A stretch of DNA of 64,000 nt. Origin: Myxococcales bacterium. Its GTDB lineage: Bacteria; Myxococcota_A; Bradymonadia; Bradymonadales; Bradymonadaceae. This document shows positions 53,065-62,179 of this stretch, one piece after another. The stretch is from positions 1 to 64,000 of the forward strand of contig SKON01000002.1 in the NCBI GenBank assembly GCA_007120035.1, given 5' to 3'. The notes beneath the pieces were generated by a model, which saw nothing but the letters and a program-made list of their open reading frames with translations, was not told the origin of the DNA and searched no databases. Positions within the stretch are counted from its first letter, which is position 1; the number at the start of each line of letters is the position of its first letter. The translations under genes were made by a program, and so were the position numbers.

Positions 53065-54849
53065 CTAGTTCACGATCGGTGGGCACTCGGCGATCACGTC
53101 CATCACCTCCAGGCGAGGGACGAAGAACTCCAGCCCCTGCTGGGCGGGCTCAAGGCGAACCTCGATCTCCAGGTGGTTGGCCCGGGCCAGGCCGTGGGCC
53201 GCCAGGGCGCTCCGAAGGTCCACGGGGGACTCCAACGGCGGGGTCAGCCCCAGTGAGATCCACTCGGCGTCATCGAGATCCATGACTCGCGTGGCGCCTC
53301 GGACGCGCCATTGGAGGCGGCTTCCACCTTCAGCGGTGGCCTCAAACCGAAGGGTCTGCCACTCCGAGTAGAGGTGCTCGTTGAGGTGGCATCCCTCCAG
53401 CCGGATTCGCCAGATGCCTCGCTGATCCGTGGCGAACTGGAGCTGAGTCCCGGTCATATCCGAATACGTGTACGGCCCAACGAGGCCCGTGGGTTGATCG
53501 ATGACCTGGCCATCGTAGAGCCCGACCCCGGGCTCGATCACGAAGGCGTCATTATGGTTGAGGTTAATGGCCCACACCCGGTCGTGGAAGTCCACGGCGA
53601 TGCCCTTGACGCTCCGGTTTCGGGTCCCCGGGATGAAGGTGGAGCGGCTCAGGTCCTCGGCGTCCACCCGGATCACTCCTTCGGCCATGGCGGCGCCATA
53701 GACGTAGCCGTCACGGTCGGCGGTGATCCCGTGGATGGCGAACCCAGGGTCCCAGTGCTCCCATCGCTCCCCGGAGGGCTGGGCCGGGTCGTAGCGCATG
53801 AAATCCCCACCGACCCAGACCCGCTGCTGATGGTCTACGGTGATCCCGTAGCCGTTGGCGGGCATCTCGATGACCTCCTTGACGCAGTCGTCGCCGTCAC
53901 CGCCGTCTCCGCCGTCACAGATCTCCACGTCGCAGGTGGGGTGACTGCGGCAGACGTTGGTGTCGACTCGCCCCAGCTTCTGGCCGGAGAAGGTGGCAAT
54001 CCAGAGGTTTCCAGCCTCGTCGAGGGCGAACCCGTACGGGCGAACCGGGGACTCCGTGAAGAAGATCACCTGTCCCGTCTCGGCGTCGAGCTTCCAGATC
54101 CGGTGATCCCAGCCGCCGACCCATACGAAGGAGCCCTCCTCGGTGTCCTGGGCGGCGATGGATCGGAGCACCCCGTGGCCGGGGAGAGTAGTGCTCCAGA
54201 TCACGCAGTCGTCCTCCTCCCAGCCCAAGATATCGTTGGGACCCGATGAGGTGTTCAGAGAGCCGTCAGCGCTCTGGCTCGGACAATTGGGAGGAAGGCC
54301 GATCTTGGTCACCCGCTGGCCCTCTCGATTGGCGACGAAGACCTCCCCGAGGCCATTGACGGTGGTCCGCGACGGCTGCAGGTCCTCACCGGTCGGACCC
54401 GTTCGATACCGGGCGACCTCTTCTCGGGTCTCGGTGTCGAACTTGGAGACCGTGCCCTGGTCGGTGTTGGCGATCCAGATGAAGAACCGCCGCTCGCTCT
54501 CGTCATCGAGGGTGATCGCGCCGTCGTCATCGATCAGAGCGCCCACGAGGTCGCCTTCTTCGAAGGGGCTCTCTGTGCCGGCGCCGAAGGGCGTCCACCG
54601 GCAATGGCCGTCAAACCCGCAGGGATCCTCGCCGGCGGCGGACTCGCCACCGGGGAGATCTTCGGGCTCTCTAGGCTCCTGCTCGATGGGCTCGTCACAG
54701 GGGCCCCAGTCGCAGATCTCGGGCTCCTCCGGCTCCTCTTCCTCGGCGTCAGGCACCGACGGAGGCGTGTCCACCTCACAGGCGACGAGGGCGCCGGCGA
54801 GCAAGGCGATCCAGAGGAGGTTGAGATGGAAGGGACGATGGCAGGTCAT
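53065..54849 (-). CDS. Lipoprotein with beta-propeller (NHL/Vgb-like) domain
   Basis: The 594-residue protein has a lipobox (LLAGALVAC), an acidic Glu/Pro linker, then repeated strands of an NHL or virginiamycin-B-lyase-like propeller: FIWIANTDQGTVSKFDTET, NLWIATFSGQKLGRVDTN and RVWVGGDFMRYDP. The C-terminal 120 residues look like a carbohydrate- or protein-binding beta domain. It is a likely envelope or surface protein. The stop lies two bases from that of the convergent pseudokinase gene. No enzyme motif seen. Confidence 0.85.
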   Translation of the reverse strand: MTCHRPFHLNLLWIALLAGALVACEVDTPPSVPDAEEEEPEEPEICDWGPCDEPIEQEPREPEDLPGGESAAGEDPCGFDGHCRWTPFGAGTESPFEEGDLVGALIDDDGAITLDDESERRFFIWIANTDQGTVSKFDTETREEVARYRTGPTGEDLQPSRTTVNGLGEVFVANREGQRVTKIGLPPNCPSQSADGSLNTSSGPNDILGWEEDDCVIWSTTLPGHGVLRSIAAQDTEEGSFVWVGGWDHRIWKLDAETGQVIFFTESPVRPYGFALDEAGNLWIATFSGQKLGRVDTNVCRSHPTCDVEICDGGDGGDGDDCVKEVIEMPANGYGITVDHQQRVWVGGDFMRYDPAQPSGERWEHWDPGFAIHGITADRDGYVYGAAMAEGVIRVDAEDLSRSTFIPGTRNRSVKGIAVDFHDRVWAINLNHNDAFVIEPGVGLYDGQVIDQPTGLVGPYTYSDMTGTQLQFATDQRGIWRIRLEGCHLNEHLYSEWQTLRFEATAEGGSRLQWRVRGATRVMDLDDAEWISLGLTPPLESPVDLRSALAAHGLARANHLEIEVRLEPAQQGLEFFVPRLEVMDVIAECPPIVN

Positions 54850-55001
54850 TCAAAGCCTCGTCGGCAGGTCGCGGTGTCTCCGACGTTCACGCTACCAGAC
54901 CGGTGATCCCCGGGCAAAGCCGGTGGCGTCCGGCCGCCGATCCCTGCTATGAAGAGGCATGGTAGGTGTACGCGAACCGAGTCGATGAGAGAGGTTCCAA
55001 G

Positions 55002-55858
55002 GTGTTGCCAGAGTGGTCCCGGCGGGTCATCGCCGATGAAGAGGTGGAGAGGGCTGTGCGGCGTCTCGACGTCCCGTTCAACGAGTTCGGCCTGGACCCC
55101 TACGGCATCTCTCAGGATCACCTGATCACCTTCTTTTCCCTCCTGGCTCCCTTTTATCGTCACTACTTCTCGGTGAAGACCTTCGGCGCCGAGCACGTCC
55201 CAGAGTCCGGGCGTGTGATGGTCGTGGGGAACCACTCCGGGGGGCTCCCCGTGGACGGGGCGATGGTCCTCACGTCGCTCTTGCTGGCCCTGGAACAGCC
55301 CCGGCTGGGCCAGGGAATGGTGGAGAAGTTCGCCAACCGGTGGCCCTTCGTGTCTCATTGGTTCAGCCGCGTGGGCCAGTTCACGGGACTGCCGGAACAC
55401 GCCGTACGACTCCTGGAGGACGATCGCTGCCTGATGGTCTTCCCCGAGGGCGCCCGGGGGACGGGAAAGCTCTACCGAGATCGGTATCAGCTGGTGCGGT
55501 TCGGGACCGGGTTCCTCCGCTTGGCGTTGACCACGCAGACCCCGATCGTGCCCTTCGCGTTCATCGGTGGGGAAGAAGCCCTGCCCACGGTGATGCATCT
55601 GAAGAAAGCCGCCCGCTGGATCGGCGCACCCTACATCCCCGTGAGCGCCTACGGCCTGCCGATCCCGCTGCCGATCTCATGCCAGGTCTTCTACGGAGAG
55701 CCCCTGCGGTTTGAGGGCACGGGCCGGGAGACCGACGACGTGATCCAGGGGTACGTGGCGACCGTACAGGAACGAATCCGAGAGCTCATCGAAGAAGGGC
55801 GAGCCTGGCGTCGTGACGCCGTCAGACAGGGCCAACTACCGGGCACAGGGGAGGGGAC

Positions 55859-55862
<4 letters not shown>
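55002..55862 (+). CDS. Lysophospholipid acyltransferase-family protein
   Basis: About 286 residues with the acyltransferase motifs [10 protein letters not shown] (catalytic His) and [10 protein letters not shown], in the LPLAT group near PlsC-like and hemolysin-type acyltransferases. The spacing His to Asp is longer than the canonical HX4D. It should transfer an acyl chain to a glycerolipid at the membrane. Start choice: GTG 55002 has GAGAGAGG seven bases upstream; GTG 54966 would give 12 more residues. It overlaps the SDR gene by four bases (GTGA). Adjacent acyltransferase-SDR pairs also occur in actinobacteria. Confidence 0.87.
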
Positions 55863-56782
<920 letters not shown>

Positions 56783-56802
56783 ATCCCTTCTATTTCTCGA
56801 GG

Positions 56803-58440
56803 TCATTTATCATTGGGGATGAACTCGGCGTCGATCACGTCGGCGTCGTTTCGGCGTCTGCGGAGGACCTGGGCGGCGGCGTCGGCGCCGTCATCTCCGC
56901 GGCGGGAGATCTCCTCCAAGAGCGCGTTGGACTCCGGAGAGTCGGCGCGGTCCAAGAGCACCACGATCACCGTGGCCACGTCGACCTCGCCGCTCCGGTA
57001 GAACTCCCGGGCGACCTCGGTGAGCTCCGGGAGGCCCCGGGGGGCGCACCGGGCGAGGATTGTCCCCAGCCGCTGGAGCGCCGGGCCGTCGCAGTGGGGG
57101 AGGACCTCGAGCAGACGGGAGACATCCCGCTCATCCCATCGCCACACCTCGTCGAGGCCCTCCTCGGGGGTGCTGGCCAGGAGCAGCTGCAGCGCCGTGA
57201 CCCGAATCGGCTGGTGCCTGCCGGCTCGCCGCAGCTGGGTAATCGCGAGGCGATGGACGGTCTCCACACCGACCAGCCCGGGGTGGACCATCTTTCGCAG
57301 CGCCGACTGGAGGTAGGCGATGATCTTGATCCGGTCCGGGTCGTTGGCCTCTTCGGTTCGTCGGCGATCGTTAAGCTCGATGGACTGAATCATATCTCGG
57401 ACCCGCTCGGAGTCGTCTCGGCTGGCCAAGTGGTCCACCCCGGCGGCCGCGGCGAGGCAGACGGACAGATTGTTGGAGTGGGTCAGGGACAAGAGGCGCC
57501 GAAAGGCACCGGCCGGTCGAAGCCGGGCCGCCGCGTCGCAGGCAGCCCCGGTGGTCACCACGGAGGTCGTCTCCAACCCTCGGCGGATCGCCTGCTCTTC
57601 CTCATTCGTGAGGGCAGGGGCGCTATCCTGCGAGGCCAGGGCGGTCAGAAGTCGGAGCGCCAGGGCGGCGTCAGGGCCATCGGGGGCGTCGAGGACGATC
57701 CCGGCCAGGGAGGGGCGGACCTCCTGACGAGGTTCTTCAAGAAGTACTTGAAGGGCCTGGGTGCGGAGATCTCCGGTCTTGAGAATCGCCGCGGCGATGT
57801 CCGCCTTCTCCGGATGGCGCCGCCATTGGCGCACCAGCTGGCGGCGAAGGGGGCCCGCCGACTCCAGCAGGAGCCTCTGGAGCTCGGCCGCCGATCGGGG
57901 CTCTTCCGTGTCGTCGGGGCCTGCCTCGGAGAGGACGTTCATGGCCTCATGGGCGGCGGCCCGGACCTCCTCGTCGTCGTCGGCGAGGCGAGGCTCCACG
58001 AACGAGACGGACCGCTCGTTGCCCACGAAGGCCAGGATCCGGAGCGCCTGGCGGCGGATCTCCGGGGAGAGATCTTCCGTGAGGTCTTCGGCGAAGGCCC
58101 GCAGGCGACCGCGCTCCTCGGGTTCGCCGGTCTGGCGAGCCCGACGGTGTAAGATGGCCATGGCGATTGCTCGGCCAGCCTGCTCGGCGATGGTGTTTCG
58201 CTCGTCGAAGACGTACCGCATCAAGGGCAGGGTGGACCTGGCGTCGTGATGACGAGTCAGCCACCGCAGCAGCGCCCGCCGGACCCGGTCGTTAACCAGG
58301 GGCAGGTTCGCCAGGATCACGGGGCGTACCCCCTCGGGGTCCCGAGAGAACTCATCCAAGATGGTGTCTTGGAGTCCGGCGTCGGGGTGGTCGAGGCGGT
58401 CGATCTTTTGGACTAGTCGGGTCCGGGTTCTTTCATCCAT
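56803..58440 (-). CDS. HEAT-repeat protein
   Basis: The 545-residue cytoplasmic protein consists of HEAT/armadillo-type helical repeats (EIRRQALRILAFVGNERSV and EVRAAAHEAMNVLSE are clear units). No signal peptide or enzyme motif. The C-terminus ends in a charged DADVIDAEFIPNDK tail. The ATG at 58440 (MDERTR) is preferred over an upstream TTG. It probably acts as a scaffold; it is convergent with the SDR gene and divergent from the YbgF-like operon. Confidence 0.83.
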   Translation of the reverse strand: MDERTRTRLVQKIDRLDHPDAGLQDTILDEFSRDPEGVRPVILANLPLVNDRVRRALLRWLTRHHDARSTLPLMRYVFDERNTIAEQAGRAIAMAILHRRARQTGEPEERGRLRAFAEDLTEDLSPEIRRQALRILAFVGNERSVSFVEPRLADDDEEVRAAAHEAMNVLSEAGPDDTEEPRSAAELQRLLLESAGPLRRQLVRQWRRHPEKADIAAAILKTGDLRTQALQVLLEEPRQEVRPSLAGIVLDAPDGPDAALALRLLTALASQDSAPALTNEEEQAIRRGLETTSVVTTGAACDAAARLRPAGAFRRLLSLTHSNNLSVCLAAAAGVDHLASRDDSERVRDMIQSIELNDRRRTEEANDPDRIKIIAYLQSALRKMVHPGLVGVETVHRLAITQLRRAGRHQPIRVTALQLLLASTPEEGLDEVWRWDERDVSRLLEVLPHCDGPALQRLGTILARCAPRGLPELTEVAREFYRSGEVDVATVIVVLLDRADSPESNALLEEISRRGDDGADAAAQVLRRRRNDADVIDAEFIPNDK

Positions 58441-58492
58441 GGAAGGTCCCAATTGCCTGAAAAATCAGGGGTGATAGCAATTCTTAACTTTC

Positions 58493-58520
58493 TTGACACG
58501 ATCCGGGGCCATGTTAGCAT
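58493..58520 (+). promoter_or_regulatory. Sigma70-type promoter of the YbgF-LysM unit
   Basis: TTGACA at 58493-58498, 16-base spacer, TAGCAT at 58515-58520. The leader to the TTG start at 58591 would be about 64 bases. Confidence 0.55.
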
Positions 58521-58590
58521 CGACGTCGACAGGATGTAAGCGACTTGACTGATCCCGCGGAGAATCGCGACCTCCCGAGGAGGGCTGGTT

Positions 58591-59757
58591 TTGAAGGACC
58601 GACATTTTCTAATGGTACACTTGAGGTCTTTCGTGTGGCCTTCCGTCATCGCCGGCTCGACGATGCTCCTCGTGGGGTGCGCGACGCCGGCTCCGGAGGT
58701 CTCCCCCGATGATCTTCGGGCCGTGCAGCAGCGGGTCGAAGACGTAGAGCGCACCAACGGGCGGTTGATGGTCCGGGTGGAAGAGGTGGAGCGCCAGATG
58801 GCCCTGATGCAGGACCGCGTGGAGTCCAACCGGATCGCCTTGCAGCGCCGGGGATATCTGCGGCAGCGGGAGGGCTTCGCCGACTCTCAGGGGAGCCACC
58901 AAGAGAGCCAGCAAGCACAGCGGCCGGCCCCGGCCCCGCAGTCTAGCTACCACGGCTCGGACTATCGGGCCGATCCATCCATGCAGCAGCGCCTGGATCA
59001 ACGAGGGGTGGCTCGGATCCCCCTCTCTCAACAGCAGAGCGGTCACTACGTAGCCGATGACGACTACTACTTTCAGGACATGCCTGCCCCCGATACCTCC
59101 CGGGACGGGGAGGAGATCGTGATCACCAACGAGCGGCTCGAGGAGTACTTCGGGACCGCCGGCTCGTCGAGCCGACAGGCCCGGTCGACGTCCTCATCGT
59201 CGTCGTCCTCCTCCTCAAGCTCTTCATCGTCCTCGTCGACACCGCGGCGAAGCGGCTCGGCGCATCCACCGGTGACCAGCGAGCGACTGCCCACCAGCCA
59301 GGAGCTCCGAGAGGGGAGGGTGCAAGACTCGACTTCCGAGCCCCAGCGGTCCGAGCCCCGTTCGCAGCGAGAGCTCTTGGATCTCTACCAGGACTCTCTG
59401 GCGCAATACCGGGCCGGCGACTACGCCCAGGCCCTGCGAGGGTTCACGGACTTTTTGAACGCCGGTCCCCGCGCGGACTATGTGGACAACGCCCTGTACT
59501 GGATCGGGGAGTGCCACTACGGACTCGGGGAGTACGATACCTCGGTCCGGTACTTCCAGCGGATCCTCGACGAGCTACCGACGGCCAATAAGGTGCCCGA
59601 TGCCATGTTGAAGATGTCTCTGGCCTATGACCGTCTGGGTCAGCCCCAGCGATCCCTGGAGCTCTTGACGGAGCTCGTGGAGAGCCACCCCCGAAGCAAT
59701 CCGGGCCGTCTGGGAGCGGAACGATTGGAAGACCACCCCCTCTATGATGGCCAGTAA
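58591..59757 (+). CDS. YbgF/CpoB-like lipoprotein with coiled coil and TPR
   Basis: The 388-residue protein has a lipobox (STMLLVGC), a coiled coil of about 45 residues (RAVQQRVEDVERTNGRLMVR), a long low-complexity middle with a run of 16 Ser codons, and a C-terminal TPR/YbgF domain (YQDSLAQYRAGDYAQALRGF then YWIGECHYGLGEYDTSVRYF). YbgF/CpoB proteins link Tol-Pal with peptidoglycan synthesis at division. No tol or pal gene is nearby, so this is by similarity only. The start is TTG 58591: GAGGAGGG lies six bases upstream, much better than at ATG 58612. Confidence 0.87.
   Translation: MKDRHFLMVHLRSFVWPSVIAGSTMLLVGCATPAPEVSPDDLRAVQQRVEDVERTNGRLMVRVEEVERQMALMQDRVESNRIALQRRGYLRQREGFADSQGSHQESQQAQRPAPAPQSSYHGSDYRADPSMQQRLDQRGVARIPLSQQQSGHYVADDDYYFQDMPAPDTSRDGEEIVITNERLEEYFGTAGSSSRQARSTSSSSSSSSSSSSSSSSTPRRSGSAHPPVTSERLPTSQELREGRVQDSTSEPQRSEPRSQRELLDLYQDSLAQYRAGDYAQALRGFTDFLNAGPRADYVDNALYWIGECHYGLGEYDTSVRYFQRILDELPTANKVPDAMLKMSLAYDRLGQPQRSLELLTELVESHPRSNPGRLGAERLEDHPLYDGQ
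59191..59238 (+). repeat. Poly-serine coding run
   Basis: Sixteen consecutive Ser codons using TCC, TCA, TCG, TCT and AGC. The mixture of synonymous codons points to selection for the peptide rather than to simple slippage. Confidence 0.95.
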
Positions 59758-59791
59758 ATTCGACGGCCTTCGCCCTCGTGGGAGCTTGCAA

Positions 59792-60904
59792 ATGAATCAG
59801 AAGAAGATGAGGCGCTGGACCACCGCTGCTCTGGGCGCTGCCGCGCTCGGGGTGGCCACCCTGGGCGTCACTCCCTCCGACGCCGACGCGCAACAGCCGC
59901 GGGTACGGACAGGGGAGAACCCCGATTATCATGTGATCCGCGACGGTGATACAATCTGGGATCTCTCCGGGTTCTACTACGGCGACTCCTTCGAGTGGCC
60001 TCGCCTCTGGAGCTACAACCCCCACATCACCAACCCCCACTGGATCTACCCGGGAGATATCCTCTACCTCCGGGCGATGGCCGGAGAGACCACTGCCGGA
60101 GACGGGGTCGCCCAGCAACAGCGGGGGCTGACCCAGGACGACTCGGCGACGGAGCAGCCCATGGGGCTCTATCTGCCTCTGGGGGGGATGATCACCACCG
60201 AAGAGCTCGAGAGCGTGGGTCGGATCATCGGCTCACCGAAGGCCGCCCACATGCTTGTGGAGCACGACACGGTGTGGGTCGACTTCGGAGAGAACGCCTA
60301 TCGAGAGGACGAGCGGGAGAGCCTCGACGATGACGAGATCATGGCCATGCAGGACACCGACGTCAGCGTCGGCGACCGGTTCGCCATCGTCCGCCTCGAA
60401 GGGCCCTTGGAAGACGCCGACGGGGAGCACCGAGGGGATAAGTACATCGTCCTTGGCAGCCTCGTGATCACCGAGATCTCGGAGCGGGAGAACGTCGCCA
60501 AGACGGCGCTGATCGACCAGTCCTGGCGAGAGATCGAGCGGGGAGACATCCTGGTTCCTTACGAGCGCCAGCTCAAGCTGGTGCAGCCCCGGCAGGCCGA
60601 GCAAGACCTGGTGGCTCATATCGTGGACAGCCTGGACCCGGGATTCGCCTTCGGGCCCCAGCAGTACGTCTTCATCGATCGGGGCGCCGAGGACGGGGTT
60701 CGGGTGGGCAATCGATTCTTCATCTTCCAGCGCTTTGAAGGGCTCGACCGTTTCGGCTCCGACGCGCCACCGGAGATCCCCTGGCAGCGGGTCGGCCAGG
60801 TCTTGGTCCTCGACGTCCGAGAGCAGCACTCCATCGCCGTGATCACCCGGTCGAACCGGGAGGTGATTATCGGCGACCGGCTGGAGATGTACGCCGGCCA
60901 CTGA
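59792..60904 (+). CDS. Secreted LysM-domain protein
   Basis: A 370-residue protein with a signal peptide (AALGAAALGVATLGV, cleavage near ADA-QQ) and one LysM domain (residues about 47-97: YHVIRDGDTIWDLSGFYYGD then NPHWIYPGDILYL), which binds peptidoglycan. The rest is beta-rich with repeats of a VGDRFAIVRLEGPLE-like strand pattern. The start is ATG 59792, with GGGAG about eight bases upstream. It follows the YbgF-like gene by 34 bases and ends just before a strong terminator, so they form an operon. Confidence 0.88.
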   Translation: MNQKKMRRWTTAALGAAALGVATLGVTPSDADAQQPRVRTGENPDYHVIRDGDTIWDLSGFYYGDSFEWPRLWSYNPHITNPHWIYPGDILYLRAMAGETTAGDGVAQQQRGLTQDDSATEQPMGLYLPLGGMITTEELESVGRIIGSPKAAHMLVEHDTVWVDFGENAYREDERESLDDDEIMAMQDTDVSVGDRFAIVRLEGPLEDADGEHRGDKYIVLGSLVITEISERENVAKTALIDQSWREIERGDILVPYERQLKLVQPRQAEQDLVAHIVDSLDPGFAFGPQQYVFIDRGAEDGVRVGNRFFIFQRFEGLDRFGSDAPPEIPWQRVGQVLVLDVREQHSIAVITRSNREVIIGDRLEMYAGH

Positions 60905-60945
60905 TTCGTTTTCAATCTTTAAAGGTCCGTTCCAGAAGAGGAGAG

Positions 60946-60977
60946 GCCCGCCCGGGAAACCGGGCGGGCTTTTCTTT
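60946..60977 (+). terminator. Intrinsic terminator
   Basis: A perfect 10-base-pair GC stem (GCCCGCCCGG with CCGGGCGGGC), GAAA loop, then TTTTCTTT. It ends the YbgF-LysM operon. Confidence 0.95.
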
Positions 60978-61024
60978 GGGTTCGACGAGGACTCGAAGAT
61001 CCTTTCTCAGATCCTCAAGTTGAC

Positions 61025-61038
61025 ATAATATATATTAT
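61025..61038. other. AT-only 14-base palindrome
   Basis: ATAATATATATTAT is a perfect inverted repeat directly after TTGACA-like bases, in an otherwise GC-rich region. It lies between the terminator and the tRNA promoter. It could be an operator or an easily melted site; no function is assigned. Confidence 0.5.
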
Positions 61039-61062
61039 CGGACGTGACGCCCCAATTTTCTC

Positions 61063-61090
61063 TTGACCCCATGGCGCCTCTTGCTCTATT
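61063..61090 (+). promoter_or_regulatory. Promoter of the tRNA gene
   Basis: TTGACC at 61063-61068, 16-base spacer, TCTATT at 61085-61090. The start would be near 61097, about 30 bases upstream of the mature tRNA. Confidence 0.45.
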
Positions 61091-61128
61091 TCTTCGCCCC
61101 TCGCAGGACGTTCGACCTCCTGTGATAC

Positions 61129-61202
61129 GGCTACATAGCTCAGCTGGTTAGAGCGAGCGGCTCATATCCGCTAGGTCCGGGGTTCGAGTCCCTGTGTAGC
61201 CA
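61129..61202 (+). tRNA. tRNA with CAT anticodon, probably elongator Met
   Basis: A full cloverleaf: acceptor GGCTACA with TGTAGCC, D arm GCTC/GAGC, anticodon stem AGCGG/CCGCT around loop CTCATAT (anticodon CAT), T arm with TTCGAGT. The CCA end is not encoded. The acceptor stem resembles elongator tRNA-Met; tRNA-Ile2 (lysidine-modified CAT) cannot be excluded. Initiator tRNA is unlikely, since the acceptor begins with a normal G-C pair. Confidence 0.95.
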
Positions 61203-61215
61203 CTCGAGAACAAAG

Positions 61216-61239
61216 ACCTCGCCCCATGGCGAGGTTTTT
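61216..61239 (+). terminator. Intrinsic terminator after the tRNA
   Basis: A perfect 8-base-pair stem, ACCTCGCC with GGCGAGGT, CCAT loop, then a T-run. It starts 14 bases after the tRNA. Confidence 0.9.
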
Positions 61240-61250
61240 CTCTGCCCCCG

Positions 61251-61280
61251 TTGTCAGCGGGATGGATTGTGCCGTACACT
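61251..61280 (+). promoter_or_regulatory. Sigma70-type promoter of the J-domain-like gene
   Basis: TTGTCA at 61251-61256, 18-base spacer, TACACT at 61275-61280. The start near 61287 rules out translation from the in-frame ATG at 61226, supporting ATG 61328. Confidence 0.6.
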
Positions 61281-61327
61281 CTTCGTCGGCGTTTCTCCTT
61301 TTCCCCAAACGGTTTCACGAGGACTCC

Positions 61328-62098
61328 ATGGCCGAAGACACCGAAGCGGTTCGACGAAAGATCGTCACCATGCACGAGAAGCTCGGTGAGCTGACCCACT
61401 ACGAGATCCTGGGGGTGAAGGCCAACCTCGACCAGACCCTCCTCGACGCCGAGGTCGCCAAGCGGTTCCGTGAGCTCGCCAAGGAATGGCACGTCGACCG
61501 CTTCAGCGGCTACGACATCGGCGCCGATAAGCAGAAGGTCCAGGAGATCTTCGCCCGGATCAACACGGCCAAGCAGGTCCTGGGCGACCCCGACAAGCGA
61601 GCCATGTACGACATGGAACTCGCCGGCGAGAACGTCGACATCGGCTCGATCTTGACCGCCGAGAGCGCTTTTCGCCGCGGCCAGACCATGCTCGACTCCG
61701 GCTCCTACAAGGGGGCCCACGAGCAGTTCAAGATCGCCTGCGAGGAGAACCCCGACGATCAGGAGTACTTCGCTCACTTCCTGTACACCGAGTTCCTCCT
61801 CTTGCCGAAGAAGAAGGACGGCAGCCCCGAGGACCGGTCCCGCGGAAAGGAGATCTACGACGAGCTCGACAAGCTCGTGGCCCAGCTCCCGGATAGAGAT
61901 TGGCTCCTCTGCTTCCTGGGGGTCGTCGCCAAGTCCCTGGGCAAACACCGGGAAGCCTATGCCCTCTTCATGGAAGCTCTTCAACACAACCCCAAGAACG
62001 TGATCGCCAAGCGCCAGGAGCGCTTGATGAAGATGCGCCGAGAACAGAAGAAAGGATTCTTCGCCTCCTTAAAGGAGAAGCTCGGTCTGGGCGGATAG
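61328..62098 (+). CDS. J-domain-like TPR protein
   Basis: The 256-residue protein has an N-terminal J-domain-like region (residues about 18-90: LTHYEILGVKANLDQ, then KRFRELAKEWHVDRF and AKQVLGDPDKRAMYD) and C-terminal TPR-like helices (residues about 105-235). The HPD tripeptide needed by DnaJ proteins to stimulate Hsp70 is HVD here. Whether it still acts on DnaK is open. The start is ATG 61328, with GAGG five bases upstream. It is followed by the PBP gene, which has its own promoter. Confidence 0.85.
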   Translation: MAEDTEAVRRKIVTMHEKLGELTHYEILGVKANLDQTLLDAEVAKRFRELAKEWHVDRFSGYDIGADKQKVQEIFARINTAKQVLGDPDKRAMYDMELAGENVDIGSILTAESAFRRGQTMLDSGSYKGAHEQFKIACEENPDDQEYFAHFLYTEFLLLPKKKDGSPEDRSRGKEIYDELDKLVAQLPDRDWLLCFLGVVAKSLGKHREAYALFMEALQHNPKNVIAKRQERLMKMRREQKKGFFASLKEKLGLGG

Positions 62099-62108
62099 TT
62101 CGCAAAAG

Positions 62109-62136
62109 TTGACAACCCGATCTGCGGATGTACAAA
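62109..62136 (+). promoter_or_regulatory. Sigma70-type promoter of the PBP gene
   Basis: TTGACA at 62109-62114, 16-base spacer, TACAAA at 62131-62136. The 11-base sequence AAAGTTGACAA recurs at 62147-62157, where it lacks a good -10 box. Confidence 0.5.
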
Positions 62137-62179
62137 GAAGGCTGGAGAAAGTTGACAAGGATGTCCCCTTTCCAGTGAT

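Noticed and set aside
61129-61202. tRNA as an attachment site for a mobile element
   Set aside because: No integrase and no repeated tRNA end is present downstream in this window.
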